A stretch of DNA of 64,000 bases from Neocallimastix lanati (nom. inval.) (taxonomy: Eukaryota; Neocallimastigomycota; Neocallimastigomycetes; Neocallimastigales; Neocallimastigaceae). The translations under genes and the position numbers were made by a program. This document shows positions 35,025 through 46,605 of the stretch, one piece after another (the stretch's first letter is position 1; every line of letters starts with the position of its first letter). The notes beneath the pieces were generated by a model, which was given only the letters and a program-made list of their open reading frames with translations, was not told the origin of the DNA and searched no databases. The stretch spans positions 1,096,001-1,160,000 of the forward strand of contig JACVTC010000042.1 of the NCBI GenBank assembly GCA_016946835.1, read 5' to 3'.

Positions 35025-35682
35025 AAATTAAAATAAAATGGCTCATATAATTTTTTTGAAAAAATTATTATTAAAAATATTTAAAATGTGATACATTTCA
35101 AAAAAAATTGATGATTTACAAATATATTTAATTCGCCATATTCTGAAAAATTTATTAATTTATTAATTTATTCATTTATTTATTAAATAATAATATTTAA
35201 CAATATATTTTTTTTTTAATAATATTATTATTAAATTTTATGCCATGTTGGTCCAGTCGGTTAGGACGATACAGGTTACTGTAGAGGGCGGGGTTCGAAT
35301 CCTCGGCATGGCTCCAAATAATCGGATGAGGTTTCTATCCTGGGATATCATGAGACCACACGTGATGTCCATAAGGCTTTCCCTCAGATGATTATTTCAC
35401 CCAACCCTGATACTACGCTTTGAATTGAAGCATAGACCTTGATGATTGTAAAATTTCCAATCGCCAATGATTACACCCACTAGGGAGGAGTTAATGGTTC
35501 CGTTCTGATGCTCGTGGTCATTAGAGATATATGTAGGAACGTTAGGAATTCATCTCCGGGCAGTGTGTAACGACGATTGAGAGCGGCGAAGCTGATACAG
35601 TATGCCAATAACTCATCACCTTACAGTTAATTAATAACTGTATGGCCATATGGGAGATGGGTACCCATATGTGCAAGTCTAT

Positions 35683-35716
<34 letters not shown>

Positions 35717-35910
35717 TATTAAATTTTATAATAATTGTTCTTAAAAAATCATTTAATTAATAATTATTTCTTATTTTTTATACCATTTTTTAACTATAAA
35801 GTTTGATTATTATCAAATATAAATATATTAAATTATGAAATTATGAAATAAAATATTTATTTAATTATTATTTAATTATTTATTTATATAAAAAAAATTT
35901 ATAATATAAA
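35025..35910 (-). mobile_element. Terminal region of an older MULE-like element
   Basis: Apart from the SINE inserted in it, this stretch is the rough reverse complement of 44,770-45,000, the right-hand subterminal region of the MULE at 40,126-45,085 (for example, CCATTTTTTAACTATAAAG matches in reverse). The MULE at 35,911 adjoins it, so it may be the remains of an element into which the later one inserted. Confidence 0.5.
35242..35714 (+). mobile_element. tRNA-derived SINE with 15-bp target duplication
   Basis: The head (35,242-35,313) folds as a tRNA: a GCCATGT/GCATGGC acceptor stem, a GTCC/GGAC D-stem, and a T-arm with TTCGAAT in the loop and a five-pair stem. It has an A box like TGGTCCAGTCGG and a B box GGTTCGAATCC. 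The anticodon arm is not canonical, so it is not a working tRNA gene. About 370 bp of unrelated body follow, with an 8-bp-stem hairpin (CATATGGG/CCCATATG, 35,647-35,671), then 31 T. The 15-bp ATTATTAAATTTTAT is repeated exactly at 35,227-35,241 and 35,715-35,729, showing a recent retroposition. Confidence 0.9.
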
Positions 35911-36274
35911 ATGGGGAGTGTGCATTTCGAAAAATAAAAATAAGAAATAAGAAAACTTTTTTTTAAACATTAAAAAATAAAATAAAATAATAAGAAAACA
36001 TTTTTTTTAAACATTAAAAAAAATAAAATAAAATAAATAAAAATTTATTTTTTAAGCATTAAAAAATAAAAAATAAAAAATAAAAAATAAAAAATAAAAA
36101 ATAAAAATAAAAATAAATAAATAATAAATAATTAATAATTAAATAATTATTTAAATAATTATATAATTAATTAAAAAAAGGTTTATTATTTTAAATATTA
36201 AAAAAAAAAAAAAAGTTTCAAAGCATTTAAAAGTATATTTATTAAAATATTTTATTGAAAAATTTTAATTATCA

Positions 36275-37710
36275 ATGAAAGTCAATATAGAAATTGAAAT
36301 AAGTTAAACAAATCGAGGAAATGAACAAATTATTATTAATAAAAAACACAAATTTAATTTTTCATTTCAAAGGAAAGATAAATCAAAAATTTATAGATGC
36401 ACTGAATATAAGACTTTAAATAAATGTAAATCTTTAATTATTTTAAATAATAAAAAGGAGGTTTTAAAAAATGAAAGTTTACATAACCATCTAGAAAAAG
36501 AAATTGATGTATCTATATCAATAGCAAAGCATAAAATTAAGGAAGAAATTAAGAAAAATTCAATTCCTATGGATATAAAACCTAAACATATATTTAATGC
36601 TGTTTCTCAAGAAATGGGACTTTTATGTCCCCAATATCGTACAATTAGATCCCAAATAATAAAAAATATAAATAAACAATTTCCTCCAAACATAAAAAGT
36701 TTTGATGATATTCCCATTGAATCAGAATATTATAAAACTAAAAGAAATGAAAATTTTATGATATTTAAAAATACTGATCTAATAATCTTTCAATCACCAT
36801 TCCAAGCATATTTATTTTCGAATTATCATAAAAATATATTTGCGGACGGTACATTTTATGCAGCACCGAAATTTAGTTATCAGTTATTTATAACAAGAAC
36901 TTATGTTGAGGAATTTAATATGTTTTACACTACTTCCATTTCTATATTAAAAAATAAAAAACAATCTACATATGAAACATTATTTAAAGAAATAAAAAAA
37001 AATGCAAATAAATTTAGGAGTAATACATTAATTACTACAATTAATTTTCATTGTGATTTTGAACAAGGTATATCTAATGCCGCAAAAAAAGTTTTTCCAA
37101 ATATAAATATTAAATATGTGTTTAGCATTACAAAAGATCATTAGAAAAACAAAAAAAATATATTATGTTATCATGAAGTGAAGAATAATAACGATATATA
37201 TATTTATTATAAAGCTATTTCGAACTTACCGTTTATAAACCCTAACTAAATATTTGATATTTATATTATAATAAATAGAATTTGTCAAAAAAAAAATTAT
37301 AATAATTTTCTGCAATTTTTAGAATATTTTAATAAAAATTATTTACTTAAGTATAATGTTAATAATTGGAATTATTATGAAAATATAGAGCATTTAACAA
37401 ACAATGCATCAGAATCTTATAATAGCTACTTAAATAGTATATTTCCAAATAAACCTTTATTTTCTAAATTAATATATATATAAAAGAAGAAGAAGACTTA
37501 TCTTATAATGATTATCAAAGGAGAACTAAAGGAAATTGGAAAAAAAAGCAAAAAATATTTAGTGCAACTGATGAAATTAAAATTTTAATTGAAAATTACA
37601 AAAGTAAGGAAATAAATTTATTTTATAATGGATGCAACAGAAATGAATTAATTAAATTATGGAAAGAATGTTTAATTGATTTAAACAATATAAATATTAA
37701 TTTAAAATAA
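36275..37710 (+). pseudogene. MULE transposase, decayed
   Basis: Homologous throughout to the transposase at 40,434-41,894. The FLYWCH-type zinc-finger region (IYRCTEYKTLNKC, then an HNH histidine motif), the FADGTF motif with the first catalytic Asp, the HCDFEQGISNA motif with the second, and the NNASESYNSYL motif can all be seen. A stop lies about ten codons after the apparent ATG, the frame is lost after the KYVFSITKDH region at 37,144, and further stops or shifts occur before 37,500. It cannot produce a full transposase. Confidence 0.8.
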
Positions 37711-38458
37711 ATAATCTTAATTTAAAAAAATGCTAGAAAAATAAAAATTTATTTATTTTAAATTTATATTTATAATCGTTTAAATAATAATTAAATAATC
37801 TTAATTTAAAAAAATGCTAGAAAAATACAATTTTATTTACCTATTGTGTTTATTTAATAATCTTAATAGAAATTATCTTTTAGTTATTTTTATTAAGTAA
37901 TTTATAATTAAAACTGATTAATTTGATACTAGTTAAAATTTTATTAATATCAATATCAATATTATATAATTATAAATTTTATTAATATCAATATCAATAT
38001 TATATAATTAAAAATTTTATTAATATCAATATACTTTTCAAAATTAATTATGTTATTAAAAATATTAAATTCAATAAAAGATTTTTATTATTTTATTAAA
38101 ATATAATTGTTATTATTATATTTTAATAATAATTGATTCATATTGATCAAACATTATAAATATTACTATGCAAATAATTAATTATTTTAATAGGATCAAT
38201 TATTCAACTCTTATTGTTTTAATTTTTAATTCTTATATCATTTAAATTAATATATATATGTATCGTTTATGAAAATATGAATTATAAATAATTAAAATTA
38301 TTTACTTTTCATTTAAATTTTTTTATTTACTATAATAAAATATAATAATTAAAAGACAAAAGTTATTATAACTAAATTTATTTTTTTAGAAAAATAAATG
38401 AAAAAAAAAATTAAAATATATAAGATTCTTATATATATAAAATAATTATTATATTTTT
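37711..38458. other. AT-rich 3' region of MULE 1
   Basis: Contains a duplicated AAAAAAATGCTAGAAAAATA segment (about 37,725 and 37,807) and about three repeats of TATCAATATCAATATTATAT near 37,940-38,030. No gene. Confidence 0.55.
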
Positions 38459-39512
38459 TTTTTATTTTATTTTATTTTATTTTATTTTATTTTATTTTAT
38501 TTTATTTTATTTTATTTTATTTTATTTTATTTTTTTTATTTTATTTTATTTTATTTTATTTTATTTTATTTTATTTTATTTTATTTTATTTTATTTTATT
38601 CGATCTATACTTTATATTTGATATTCTACTATTTATTTTATTTTATTCGATCTATACTTTATATTTGATATTCTACTATTTATTTTATTCGATCTATACT
38701 TTATATTTGATATTCTACTATTTATTTTATTCGATCTATACTTTATATTTGATATTCTACTATTTATTTTATTCGATCTATACTTTATATTTGATATTCT
38801 ACTATTTATTTTATTCGATCTATACTTTATATTTGATATTCTACTATTTATTTTATTCGATCTATACTTTATATTTGATATTCTACTATTTATTTTATTC
38901 GATCTATACTTTATATTTGATATTCTACTATTTATTTTATTTTATTTTATTTTATTTTATTTTATTTTATTTTATTCAATCTGTACTTAATATTTATATT
39001 CTATTCTACTATTTATTTTATTTTATTTTATTTTATTTTATTTTATTTTATTTTATTTTATTTTATTTTATTTTATTCAATCTGTACTTATTATTTATAT
39101 TCTATTCTACTATTTATTTTATTTTATTTTATTTTATTTTATTTTATTCAATCTGTACTTATTATTTATATTCTATTCTACTATTTATTTTATTTTATTT
39201 TATTTTATTTTATTTTATTTTATTCAATCTGTACTTATTATTTATATTCTATTCTACTATTTATTTTATTTTATTTTATTTTATTTTATTTTATTCAATC
39301 TGTACTTATTATTTATATTCTATTCTACTATTTATTTTATTTTATTTTATTTTATTTTATTTTATTCAATCTGTACTTATTATTTATATTCTATTCTACT
39401 ATTTATTTTATTTTATTTTATTTTATTTTATTCAATCTGTACTTATATTTATGTTTCTACTATTCATTTTATTTTATTTTATTTCATTTTATTAAATTTT
39501 ATTCAATCTGTA
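38459..39512 (+). repeat. (TTTTA)n compound array in MULE 1
   Basis: A (TTTTA)n stretch, then about eight copies of a 42-bp unit with TCGATCTATACTTTATATTT and GATATTCTACTA, then TTTTA runs spaced by CAATCTGTACTTATTATTTA units. The 42-bp period and the lack of stops in TTTTA on this strand create a long spurious open frame. Confidence 0.9.
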
Positions 39513-39843
39513 TTTTCTGTTGATAATATAAACAAGGTATTAATGAATTAATAATAATTAATAATATTTAAAATAAAATAAAAAAAATATAATTATTTTA
39601 TATGTGTAGTAATTATATATATATATATATATTTTTTTATTTAATTTTCTAAAAAAAAATTTTTTTAGTCATAATAAACATTTGTCTTAATTATTTTTAT
39701 TATTATTTAAAAATTTATTTATTCATTTATAATTTATTTATTCATTTATTTATTTATTACATTATAATACGCCATGTTTTCCGAAATGCACTACAACAAA
39801 ATACAAATTTATGCAACAAAAATTTTCGAAATGACACACCCCC

Positions 39844-39910
39844 TATAATACGCCATATTAAATATGTGGCTTAAATGTAATCACGTGTGGTTCCGAAATG
39901 CGCTATCCCC
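39844..39910 (-). repeat. Orphan MULE terminal inverted repeat
   Basis: Matches, in reverse, the left end of MULE 2 at 40,126-40,195 (CGAAATGCGCTATCCCC against GGGGAGAGCGCGTTTCG, and GGCGTATTAT at the inner side). It is probably the right end of an older element into which MULE 1 inserted. Confidence 0.6.
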
Positions 39911-39982
39911 AATAAATAATTATATAAATATTGCTATCAATAAAATAGCTCAAAATAAAAAAATTTTTATTTAAATAATAAT

Positions 39983-40058
39983 AGATATATTATTTTAATA
40001 TAAAAAAATAAATAAAAAAAAAAAAAAATTTTATATTTTATATTAAAATAATATATCT
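39983..40058. repeat. 23-bp perfect inverted repeat between two MULEs
   Basis: Arms 39,983-40,005 and 40,036-40,058 are exact reverse complements around a 30-bp A-rich loop, in the short gap between an orphan MULE end and MULE 2. Confidence 0.7.
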
Positions 40059-40433
40059 AAAATTATTCCAATAAAACTTTTAATGTTTTTCTTTTTCCAA
40101 TATAAAAATTTTACTACTTTATATTGGGGAGAGCGCGTTTCGGAACCGCACGTGAATAGCTCTAAGCCACATGCTTTTTAAGATGGCGTATTATATATAA
40201 ATTATTTTATATAAATAAATAATTAAATAATAATTAAATAAATATTTTATTTTATAATGAAAAAATAAAATAAAAAAAGAAAAGATAAATATTTTTTTAG
40301 TAATTTTCTTGAAATAAATTAAAATATTTTCATATTTATTTATATTTATAACTGTAATTTTTAAAAAAAAATTGAAAATACATATTAAATAAAAAATAAA
40401 AAATAAATATTTTCATATTTATTAATATTTATA

Positions 40434-41894
40434 TTGAAAATTTTGATGGAGGGAAATCTAAAAATTGATATAAGTGAAACAAATCGAGGAAAAGAGCAAA
40501 TAATTATAGATCGAAAATTTAAATATAATTTTTCAAAATTAAAAAAAGATAATACAAAAATATATAGATGTACTGAATATAAAACATTAAATAAATGTAA
40601 GTCTTTTATTATTTTAAATGATAATAAAGAGGTTTTAAATTATGATTCTTCACATAATCATCCTGGTAATGAAATTAATGCATCCAAATCATTAATAAAA
40701 CATAAAATTAAAGATGAAATAAAAAAAAGTTTGATTCCTTCTGATATAAAATCGAAACGTATATTTGATAAAATTTCTCAAGAAATAGGATATATATGCC
40801 CTGAATATAAAACAATTAAAACCCAAATAACAAGATATAAAAATAAACAATTATTTCCTAATATAAAAACATTTGATGAAGCTCCAAATGAATCTGAATA
40901 TTATAAAACAATAAGAGGTGAATACTTTATGATATTCAAAAATTCTAATATAATAATTTTTCAATCCCCATTCCAAGCAAAATTATTTATGGAGAATAAA
41001 CATATATTTGCTGATGGTACATTTTTAATAGCTCCAACTAATAGTTATCAAGTATTCATTACCAGAACTTATGTTACAGAATTAAATTGTTTTTACACTA
41101 CTTCCATGTCAATATTAAAAAACAAAGAACAAATAACTTACGAAATATTATTTAATGAAATAAAAAAAAATATAATTAAATATAATGCAAATATTAATTT
41201 CTCAGAAAAAATTTTTCATTGTGATTTTGAAAAAGGAATATCTAATGCAGTGGAAAATATTTTTCCCAATATAAATATTAAATATTGTTTTTGACATTAT
41301 AAAAGATTATTAATGACGAAAAAAAATAAATTATGTTACAAGGAAGTGGAAGATCATAATATTTTAAATACTTATTATAAAGCCATTTCTAATTTATGTT
41401 TTATTAATATTGAATACATACCTGATATTTTTAATAAAATTAAAAATACATGCGAGAGATATGAATCTACCTGTTCCCAATTTTTGAATTTTTTAGATTA
41501 TTTTGAGAAAACATTTCTAAATATCTATAATATAAAATATTGGAATTATTACAACAATATAGACCACATAACAAATAATGCTTCAGAATCTTATAACAGT
41601 TATTTAAAAAATTTATTTGTAAAAAAACCTTCATTTTATAAATTAATATATACAATACAATTTGAAGAATCTATATCTTACTATGATTACCAAATGAGAA
41701 TTAAAGGAATTTGGAGAAAAAAGAGCAGAATATCAGAAAGGGTTGATGAAATTAATATTTTAGTGGAATATTATAAAAATATGGAAGCCGAATTAAAAAA
41801 TATTGGATGTAGTAAAAATGATATCATCGAAAATTGGTTTAATTGTTTAATTAGATTGAATAATGAAATCGTTAATTTTAATAAATCCAAATAA
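40434..41894 (+). pseudogene. MULE transposase with one in-frame UGA
   Basis: The frame runs 487 codons from MKILMEGNLK to NKSK. An in-frame TGA at 41,292-41,294 splits it into parts of 286 and 193 residues read in the same frame. The N-terminal FLYWCH-type finger is at about residues 33-80 (IYRCTEYKTLNKC...SSHNHPG). The MULE transposase domain carries the first Asp in IFADGTF, the second in HCDFEKGISNA, and NNASESYNSYLK with the likely third acidic residue. The TGA falls in the C-x2-H motif (KYCF-stop-HYKRL) between the second and third catalytic residues. A Trp-to-stop mutation is the simplest reading; stop read-through cannot be excluded. Confidence 0.85.
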
Positions 41895-42744
41895 AAGTAA
41901 TTATTAAAATCCTTTCAAAATCATAATTACAATTAATTGATAATTAGATTTTTTTATTTAATAAGATATTGAAATTTATTTAATATTTATTGATAGGGTT
42001 AGCTTAAAAAATTTTTAAAAAAAATTTTTTTATAAATTTATTTTAAATATTTTTTACTATTTATTAATATTATTAAATAAAATATATTAAAAGATATCTT
42101 TATTATTAGTATTATAAAATATTAAAAATATGAATGTATTGCATTTCGCCTTATTTTTATTTTATATAGTAGTGAATAAATAAATAAATAAATAAAAAAC
42201 TTTTATAAAATAAACCAATTATTAAATTATTATATTTTTTAAAAATATATATTGTATTTTTCATATTTTTAATAAATATTTCAAATATACATTTTAAATA
42301 TTTATAATGATATTTATGTATTATGATAAAAATATAATACTTATAAAAGGAAATAATTAATATTTTAAATTATTTCTATTAGGCACTCTTAAAAAACTTT
42401 ACTATTTTTACAAATAGTAAAGTTCTTTTTGTTAGTTTATTATATTTGTATAAGTATAATATAAATATCTAAAATAACTTATTATTTAATAGTAATTTAT
42501 GTTTAAAAATGCTATTATTAATATTATTATTACTTTAAAAAAATTTTAATTTAATATTTATAATTAAATTTTCAAATAATCTATTAAGTTAAACATAATG
42601 TTCCTAAGTAAAAAAGATTTTTGTAAAATATAAATTTTAATTAAAATATTTGATAAAAAATATTAAAAAGGAAATAATAATTTTAAAATGAATTTTTAAA
42701 AATAAAATAAAAAAAATATAGAATATAATAATATAGAAGTACAA
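41895..42744. other. AT-rich 3' region of MULE 2
   Basis: No gene. A stem ACTTTACTATTT/AAATAGTAAAGT at 42,399-42,424 is visible and could act as a transcript-end hairpin. Confidence 0.5.
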
Positions 42745-44403
42745 ATATATAAAATAAAATAAAATAAATAGTAGAATATGTATAGAAAGTACAGATTGAA
42801 TAAAATTAAATAAAATAAAAAGTAGAATATTAAATAAGAAAGTACAGATTGAATAATATAAAATAAAATAAAATAAAATAAAATAAAATAAAATAAAATA
42901 AAATAAAATAAAATAAAATAAAATAAAATAAAATAAAATAAAATAAAATAAAATAAAATAAAATAAAATAAAATAAAATAAAATAAAATAAAAGAAATAA
43001 AATAAAATAAATAGTGAAGTAATATTAAAGAATAAAGTATTAATAAAAATAAAATAAAATAAAAGAAAATAAAAGAAATAAAATAAAATAAAATAAAATA
43101 AAATAAAATAAAATAAAATAAAATAAAATAAAATAAAATAAAATAAAATAAAATAAAATAAAATAAAATAAAATAAAATAAAATAAAATAAAATAAAATA
43201 AAATAAAATAAAATAAAATAAAATAAAATAAAATAAAATAAAATAAAAAGTAGAATATTAAATAAGAAAGTACAGATTGAATAAAGTAAAATAAAATAAA
43301 ATAAAATAAAATAAAATAAAATAAATAGTAGAATATGAATATAAAGTACAGATTGAATAAAATAAAATAAAATAAAATAAAATAAAATAAAATAAAATAA
43401 AATAAAATAAAATAAAATAAAATAAAATAAAATAAAATAAAATAAAATAAAATAAAATAAAATAAAATAAAATAAAATAAAATAAAATAAAATAAAATAA
43501 AATAAAATAAAATAAAATAAAATAAAATAATAAGTAGAATATTAAATAAGAAAGTACAGATTGAATAAAATAAAATAAAATAAAATAAAATAAAATAAAT
43601 AGTAGAATATGAATATAAAGTACAGATTGAATAAAATAAAATAAAATAAAATAAAATAAAATAAATAGTAGAATATGAATATAAAGTACAGATTGAATAA
43701 AATAAAATAAAATAAAATAAAATAAAATAAATAGTAGAATATGAATATAAAGTACAGATTGAATAAAATAAAATAAAATAAAATAAAATAAAATAAATAG
43801 TAGAATATGAATATAAAGTACAGATTGAATAAAATAAAATAAAATAAAATAAAATAAAATAAATAGTAGAATATGAATATAAAGTACAGATTGAATAAAA
43901 TAAAATAAAATAAAATAAAATAAATAGTAGAATATGAATATAAAGTACAGATTGAATAAAATAAAATAAAATAAAATAAAATAAAATAAATAGTAGAATA
44001 TGAATATAAAGTACAGATTGAATAAAATAAAATAAAATAAAATAAAATAAAATAAAATAAAATAAAATAAAATAAAATAAAATAATAAGTAGAATATTAA
44101 ATAAGAAAATACAGATTGAATAAAATAAAATAAAATAAAATAAAATAAAATAAAATAAAATAAAATAAAATAAAATAAAATAAAATAAAATAAAATAAAA
44201 TAAAATAAAATAAAATAAAATAAAATAAAATAAAATAAAATAAAATAAAATAAAATAAAATAAAATAAAATAAAATAAAATAAAATAAAATAAAATAAAA
44301 TAAAATAAAATAAAATAAAATAAAATAAAATAAAATAAAATAAAATAAAATAAAATAAAATAAAATAAAATAAAATAAAATAAAATAAAATAAAATAAAA
44401 TAA
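42745..44403 (-). repeat. (TTTTA)n compound array in MULE 2 (AAAAT on this strand)
   Basis: AAAAT runs with spacers (GTAGAATATGAATATAAAGT then ACAGATTGAATAAAAT) that are the reverse complement of the spacers at 5.5-7.0 and 38.9-39.5 kb. Near 43,560-44,010 the units are almost uniform, about 60 bp each. The 471-codon minus-strand open frame here is an artefact of the repeat. Confidence 0.9.
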
Positions 44404-45108
44404 ATATGAAATATAATAAAATAAAAAAATTATTTGAATTATAATAAAAATACAAATATTAATAAAAATAATATAAAATAAAATAAATAAATATTTGAAT
44501 TATAATAAATTGCAAGTATCAGTCGAAATAAAATAAAATAATATAAAATAAATAAATATGCAGTGAAATAATAATATATAATATGATAAAAAAAAATAAA
44601 TAAGATATTGATATGAAATTAATATAAAAACTGAATTTAGCAACAAATAAATTATATAATAAAGTAAATGATATAGCATATATATATGTTAACATGAATT
44701 TTATTATAATTTTTACAGTATTTTAAATTAATGTAAATTATTATAAATTATTATATTTCCATATAATAAACAAACTTTATAGTTAAAAAATAGTATAAAA
44801 AAAATATTATTATATTATTATTAAATAAATAAATGAATAAATTAATAAATAAATAAAAATTTTCAAAATATGGCGAATGTAAATCATCTTTTTTTTTGAA
44901 ATATATCACATTTTAAATATTTTTAATAATTATTTTTTCAAAGAAATTATATGTGCCATTTTATTTTAATGTTTTAAATATTATATTCATAAATAAAAAT
45001 TTATAAAAAATAAAATAAGCCACATTCCGAAATGAAAAATTATGTAAAAATTTTTAAAGCCACATTCCGAAACGCACCACCCTCCTTTATATTAAATTAT
45101 TGATAATA

Positions 45109-45993
45109 GGGATGTGAAGCATTTCGACATAATTTATGTATAATCAGCATAAATATTTGTACAATGCATATAAATTATGTAATACGCCACAACTTTCAAC
45201 GTATATTTTTATTTATTGTATTTTAGCATTAAAAAAATAAAATAAAAACTAAAAAAAATAATAAATAAAAGAATAAATAAGTTTTCTGTTAAGAATTTTA
45301 TTTTATTTTTATTTATTTCCAATTATTTAATTAATTTTCATTTTATTATTATATTTTATTATTAAATATTTAATATTTTATTATTAAATTAATTAAATAA
45401 TAAAATAAATTTTATTTTAATATTAAATATTTATTATTAATAAAATTTAAATATTGATATTGATATTAATGAAATATAATGATATTGATATTAATGAAAT
45501 ATAATGATATTGATATTAATAAAATATAATGATATTGATATTAATAAAATATAATGATATTGATATTAATAAAATATATTGATATTGATATTAATATAAT
45601 TTAAACTATATATATTCTAGTTAATTATTATTATTTATAAAGTTAGAGCTTGTTTAATTATAATAAACATTTATACCATAAATCAATGATATCATTTTTA
45701 TCACATTTTTTATCAATTAATTCGGATTCCGTTTTTTTGTATTTTTTAATTAAATCATTGATTTCATCAGTTTTTGTTAATATTCGTTTTTTTTCCAAAC
45801 TCCTTCAATTTTCCTTTTGTAATTATTGTAAGATAAAGATTATTCTCTTTTTAAATGATAAATCAATTCATAGAAAGAAGGTTTTTTGTAAAACAATTTT
45901 TTTAAGTAATTATTAAAAGATTTTGAAGCATTATTTGTTATGTGGTTTATATCGTTATAATAATTCCAATATTAAATATCATATATATATTAG
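45109..45993 (-). mobile_element. MULE 3 fragment (minus strand), interrupted at 45,993
   Basis: It begins at 45,109 with a MULE-like end (GGGATGTGAAGCATTTCG). At 45,640-45,990 the minus strand encodes the transposase C-terminal region (WNYYND, HITNNASESF). The homology stops at the LTR element and continues at 55,119-55,171, where the minus strand encodes the preceding NFLEYFNK region. The MULE was therefore split by the insertion at 45,994-55,113. Confidence 0.75.
45454..45600. repeat. 25-bp tandem repeat in MULE 3
   Basis: About six copies of GATATTGATATTAATRAAAT followed by ATAAT. It corresponds to the ATCAATATCAATATTA repeats in the 3' region of MULE 1. Confidence 0.8.
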
Positions 45994-46605
45994 TGTAACG
46001 GAAACCTGGGTGTTCCAATACTAAAAGGACACTTAGATTAAGTAAACTAAACATAAGAATTAGTAAACACAAAATATTAATATTGGAGCACTTGATTCCT
46101 TTGTTGATTAGGAAGGTCGGTGCTGAAATATTAGTAATATTGGTTTTATTTAATATTTTATATTTATTTAATTGTTTATTAAAAATTGTTTTATTAGAAA
46201 AATGTTTTATTACTAATAATAATAAACTACGTTAAAATACGATAAAAGCACGAAGAGAAATATTTTCAAGTGAAAATTCATACCTATTTATACTTTTTTC
46301 GGAAAAACAGTTTTCATGATTTTGAAAAATTATAGAATTGTGGAAAATTCGTTTAAAACCGATTTTAGCCACAAAAATAGAAACTAATAAAAAGAAGGAA
46401 TAAAATAGAATAAAATATAATTTTAACTATTAAGAATTTCTATAAAATTCTTAAAGAAATTACAGAAAGAAACATCTAGAAAATGAAAATAAAAATTATT
46501 AAAATTTTCTTTGATTGGGAATCGAACCCGAGTAGTTCGATTCATCGTCATAGCTCTAGCCACTATGCCAAGATTTCTTTTTCTGAAATTTTAGGATTCG
46601 TTACA
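45994..46605 (-). repeat. 3' LTR of the Gag-only element
   Basis: 612 bp, TGTAACGGAAACC...GGATTCGTTACA; the ends are inverted repeats of one another. On the minus strand a TATAAATAGG box lies near 46,293. Confidence 0.9.
46511..46575 (-). other. tRNA-like polymerase III A/B boxes inside the 3' LTR
   Basis: On the minus strand, an A box TGGCATAGTGGC and a B box GGTTCGATTCC lie at tRNA-like spacing (about 42 bases from start to start), with a D-arm-like stem and a TTCGATT loop closed by GGG/CCC. No acceptor stem or clear anticodon arm is present, so it is not a tRNA gene. Confidence 0.65.

Larger units (their letters stand above)
35911..39843 (+). mobile_element. Mutator-like element (MULE) 1, decayed
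   Basis: Left end GGGGAGTGTGCATTTCG at 35,911; right end the inverted equivalent (CGAAATGACACACCCCC) at 39,843. Both ends match those of the foldback at 644-802. It contains a decayed transposase (36,275-37,710), repeats ATCAATATCAATATTA at 37,935-38,030, and a (TTTTA)n array. Its flanks give only a weak target-duplication match, so the right boundary is tentative. Confidence 0.6.
40126..45085 (+). mobile_element. Mutator-like element (MULE) 2, complete ends
   Basis: Left end GGGGAGAGCGCGTTTCGGAA at 40,126; right end (in reverse) GGTGCGTTTCGGAATGTGGC ending at 45,085. The ends are flanked by an exact 8-bp duplication TTTATATT (40,118-40,125 and 45,086-45,093), the size expected for Mutator-like transposition. 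It contains one transposase frame with a single in-frame stop, about 850 bp of AT-rich sequence, a reverse-oriented (TTTTA)n array and a long subterminal region. At 4.96 kb it is the best-preserved DNA transposon here. Confidence 0.85.

Noticed and set aside
35242-35313. Functional tRNA gene
   Set aside because: The acceptor, D and T arms fold well, but the anticodon arm does not form a canonical 5-bp stem with a 7-base loop, and a 370-bp body plus T tail and target duplication show it is a SINE head.
38600-38940. Regular units resembling a CRISPR array
   Set aside because: The whole 42-bp unit is repeated with no unique spacers, and the context is a eukaryotic transposon.
38665-39495. A 276-codon open frame rich in Phe, Tyr, Ile and Leu
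   Set aside because: It lies wholly in the TTTTA array. TTTTA has no stop in any frame on this strand and the 42-bp unit is a multiple of three, so the frame is expected from the repeat.
43040-44455. A 471-codon minus-strand open frame
   Set aside because: Same cause: AAAAT/TTTTA satellite without stop codons on one strand.
45650-45916. An 88-codon plus-strand open frame
   Set aside because: It is the antisense shadow of the MULE transposase C-terminal region encoded on the minus strand.
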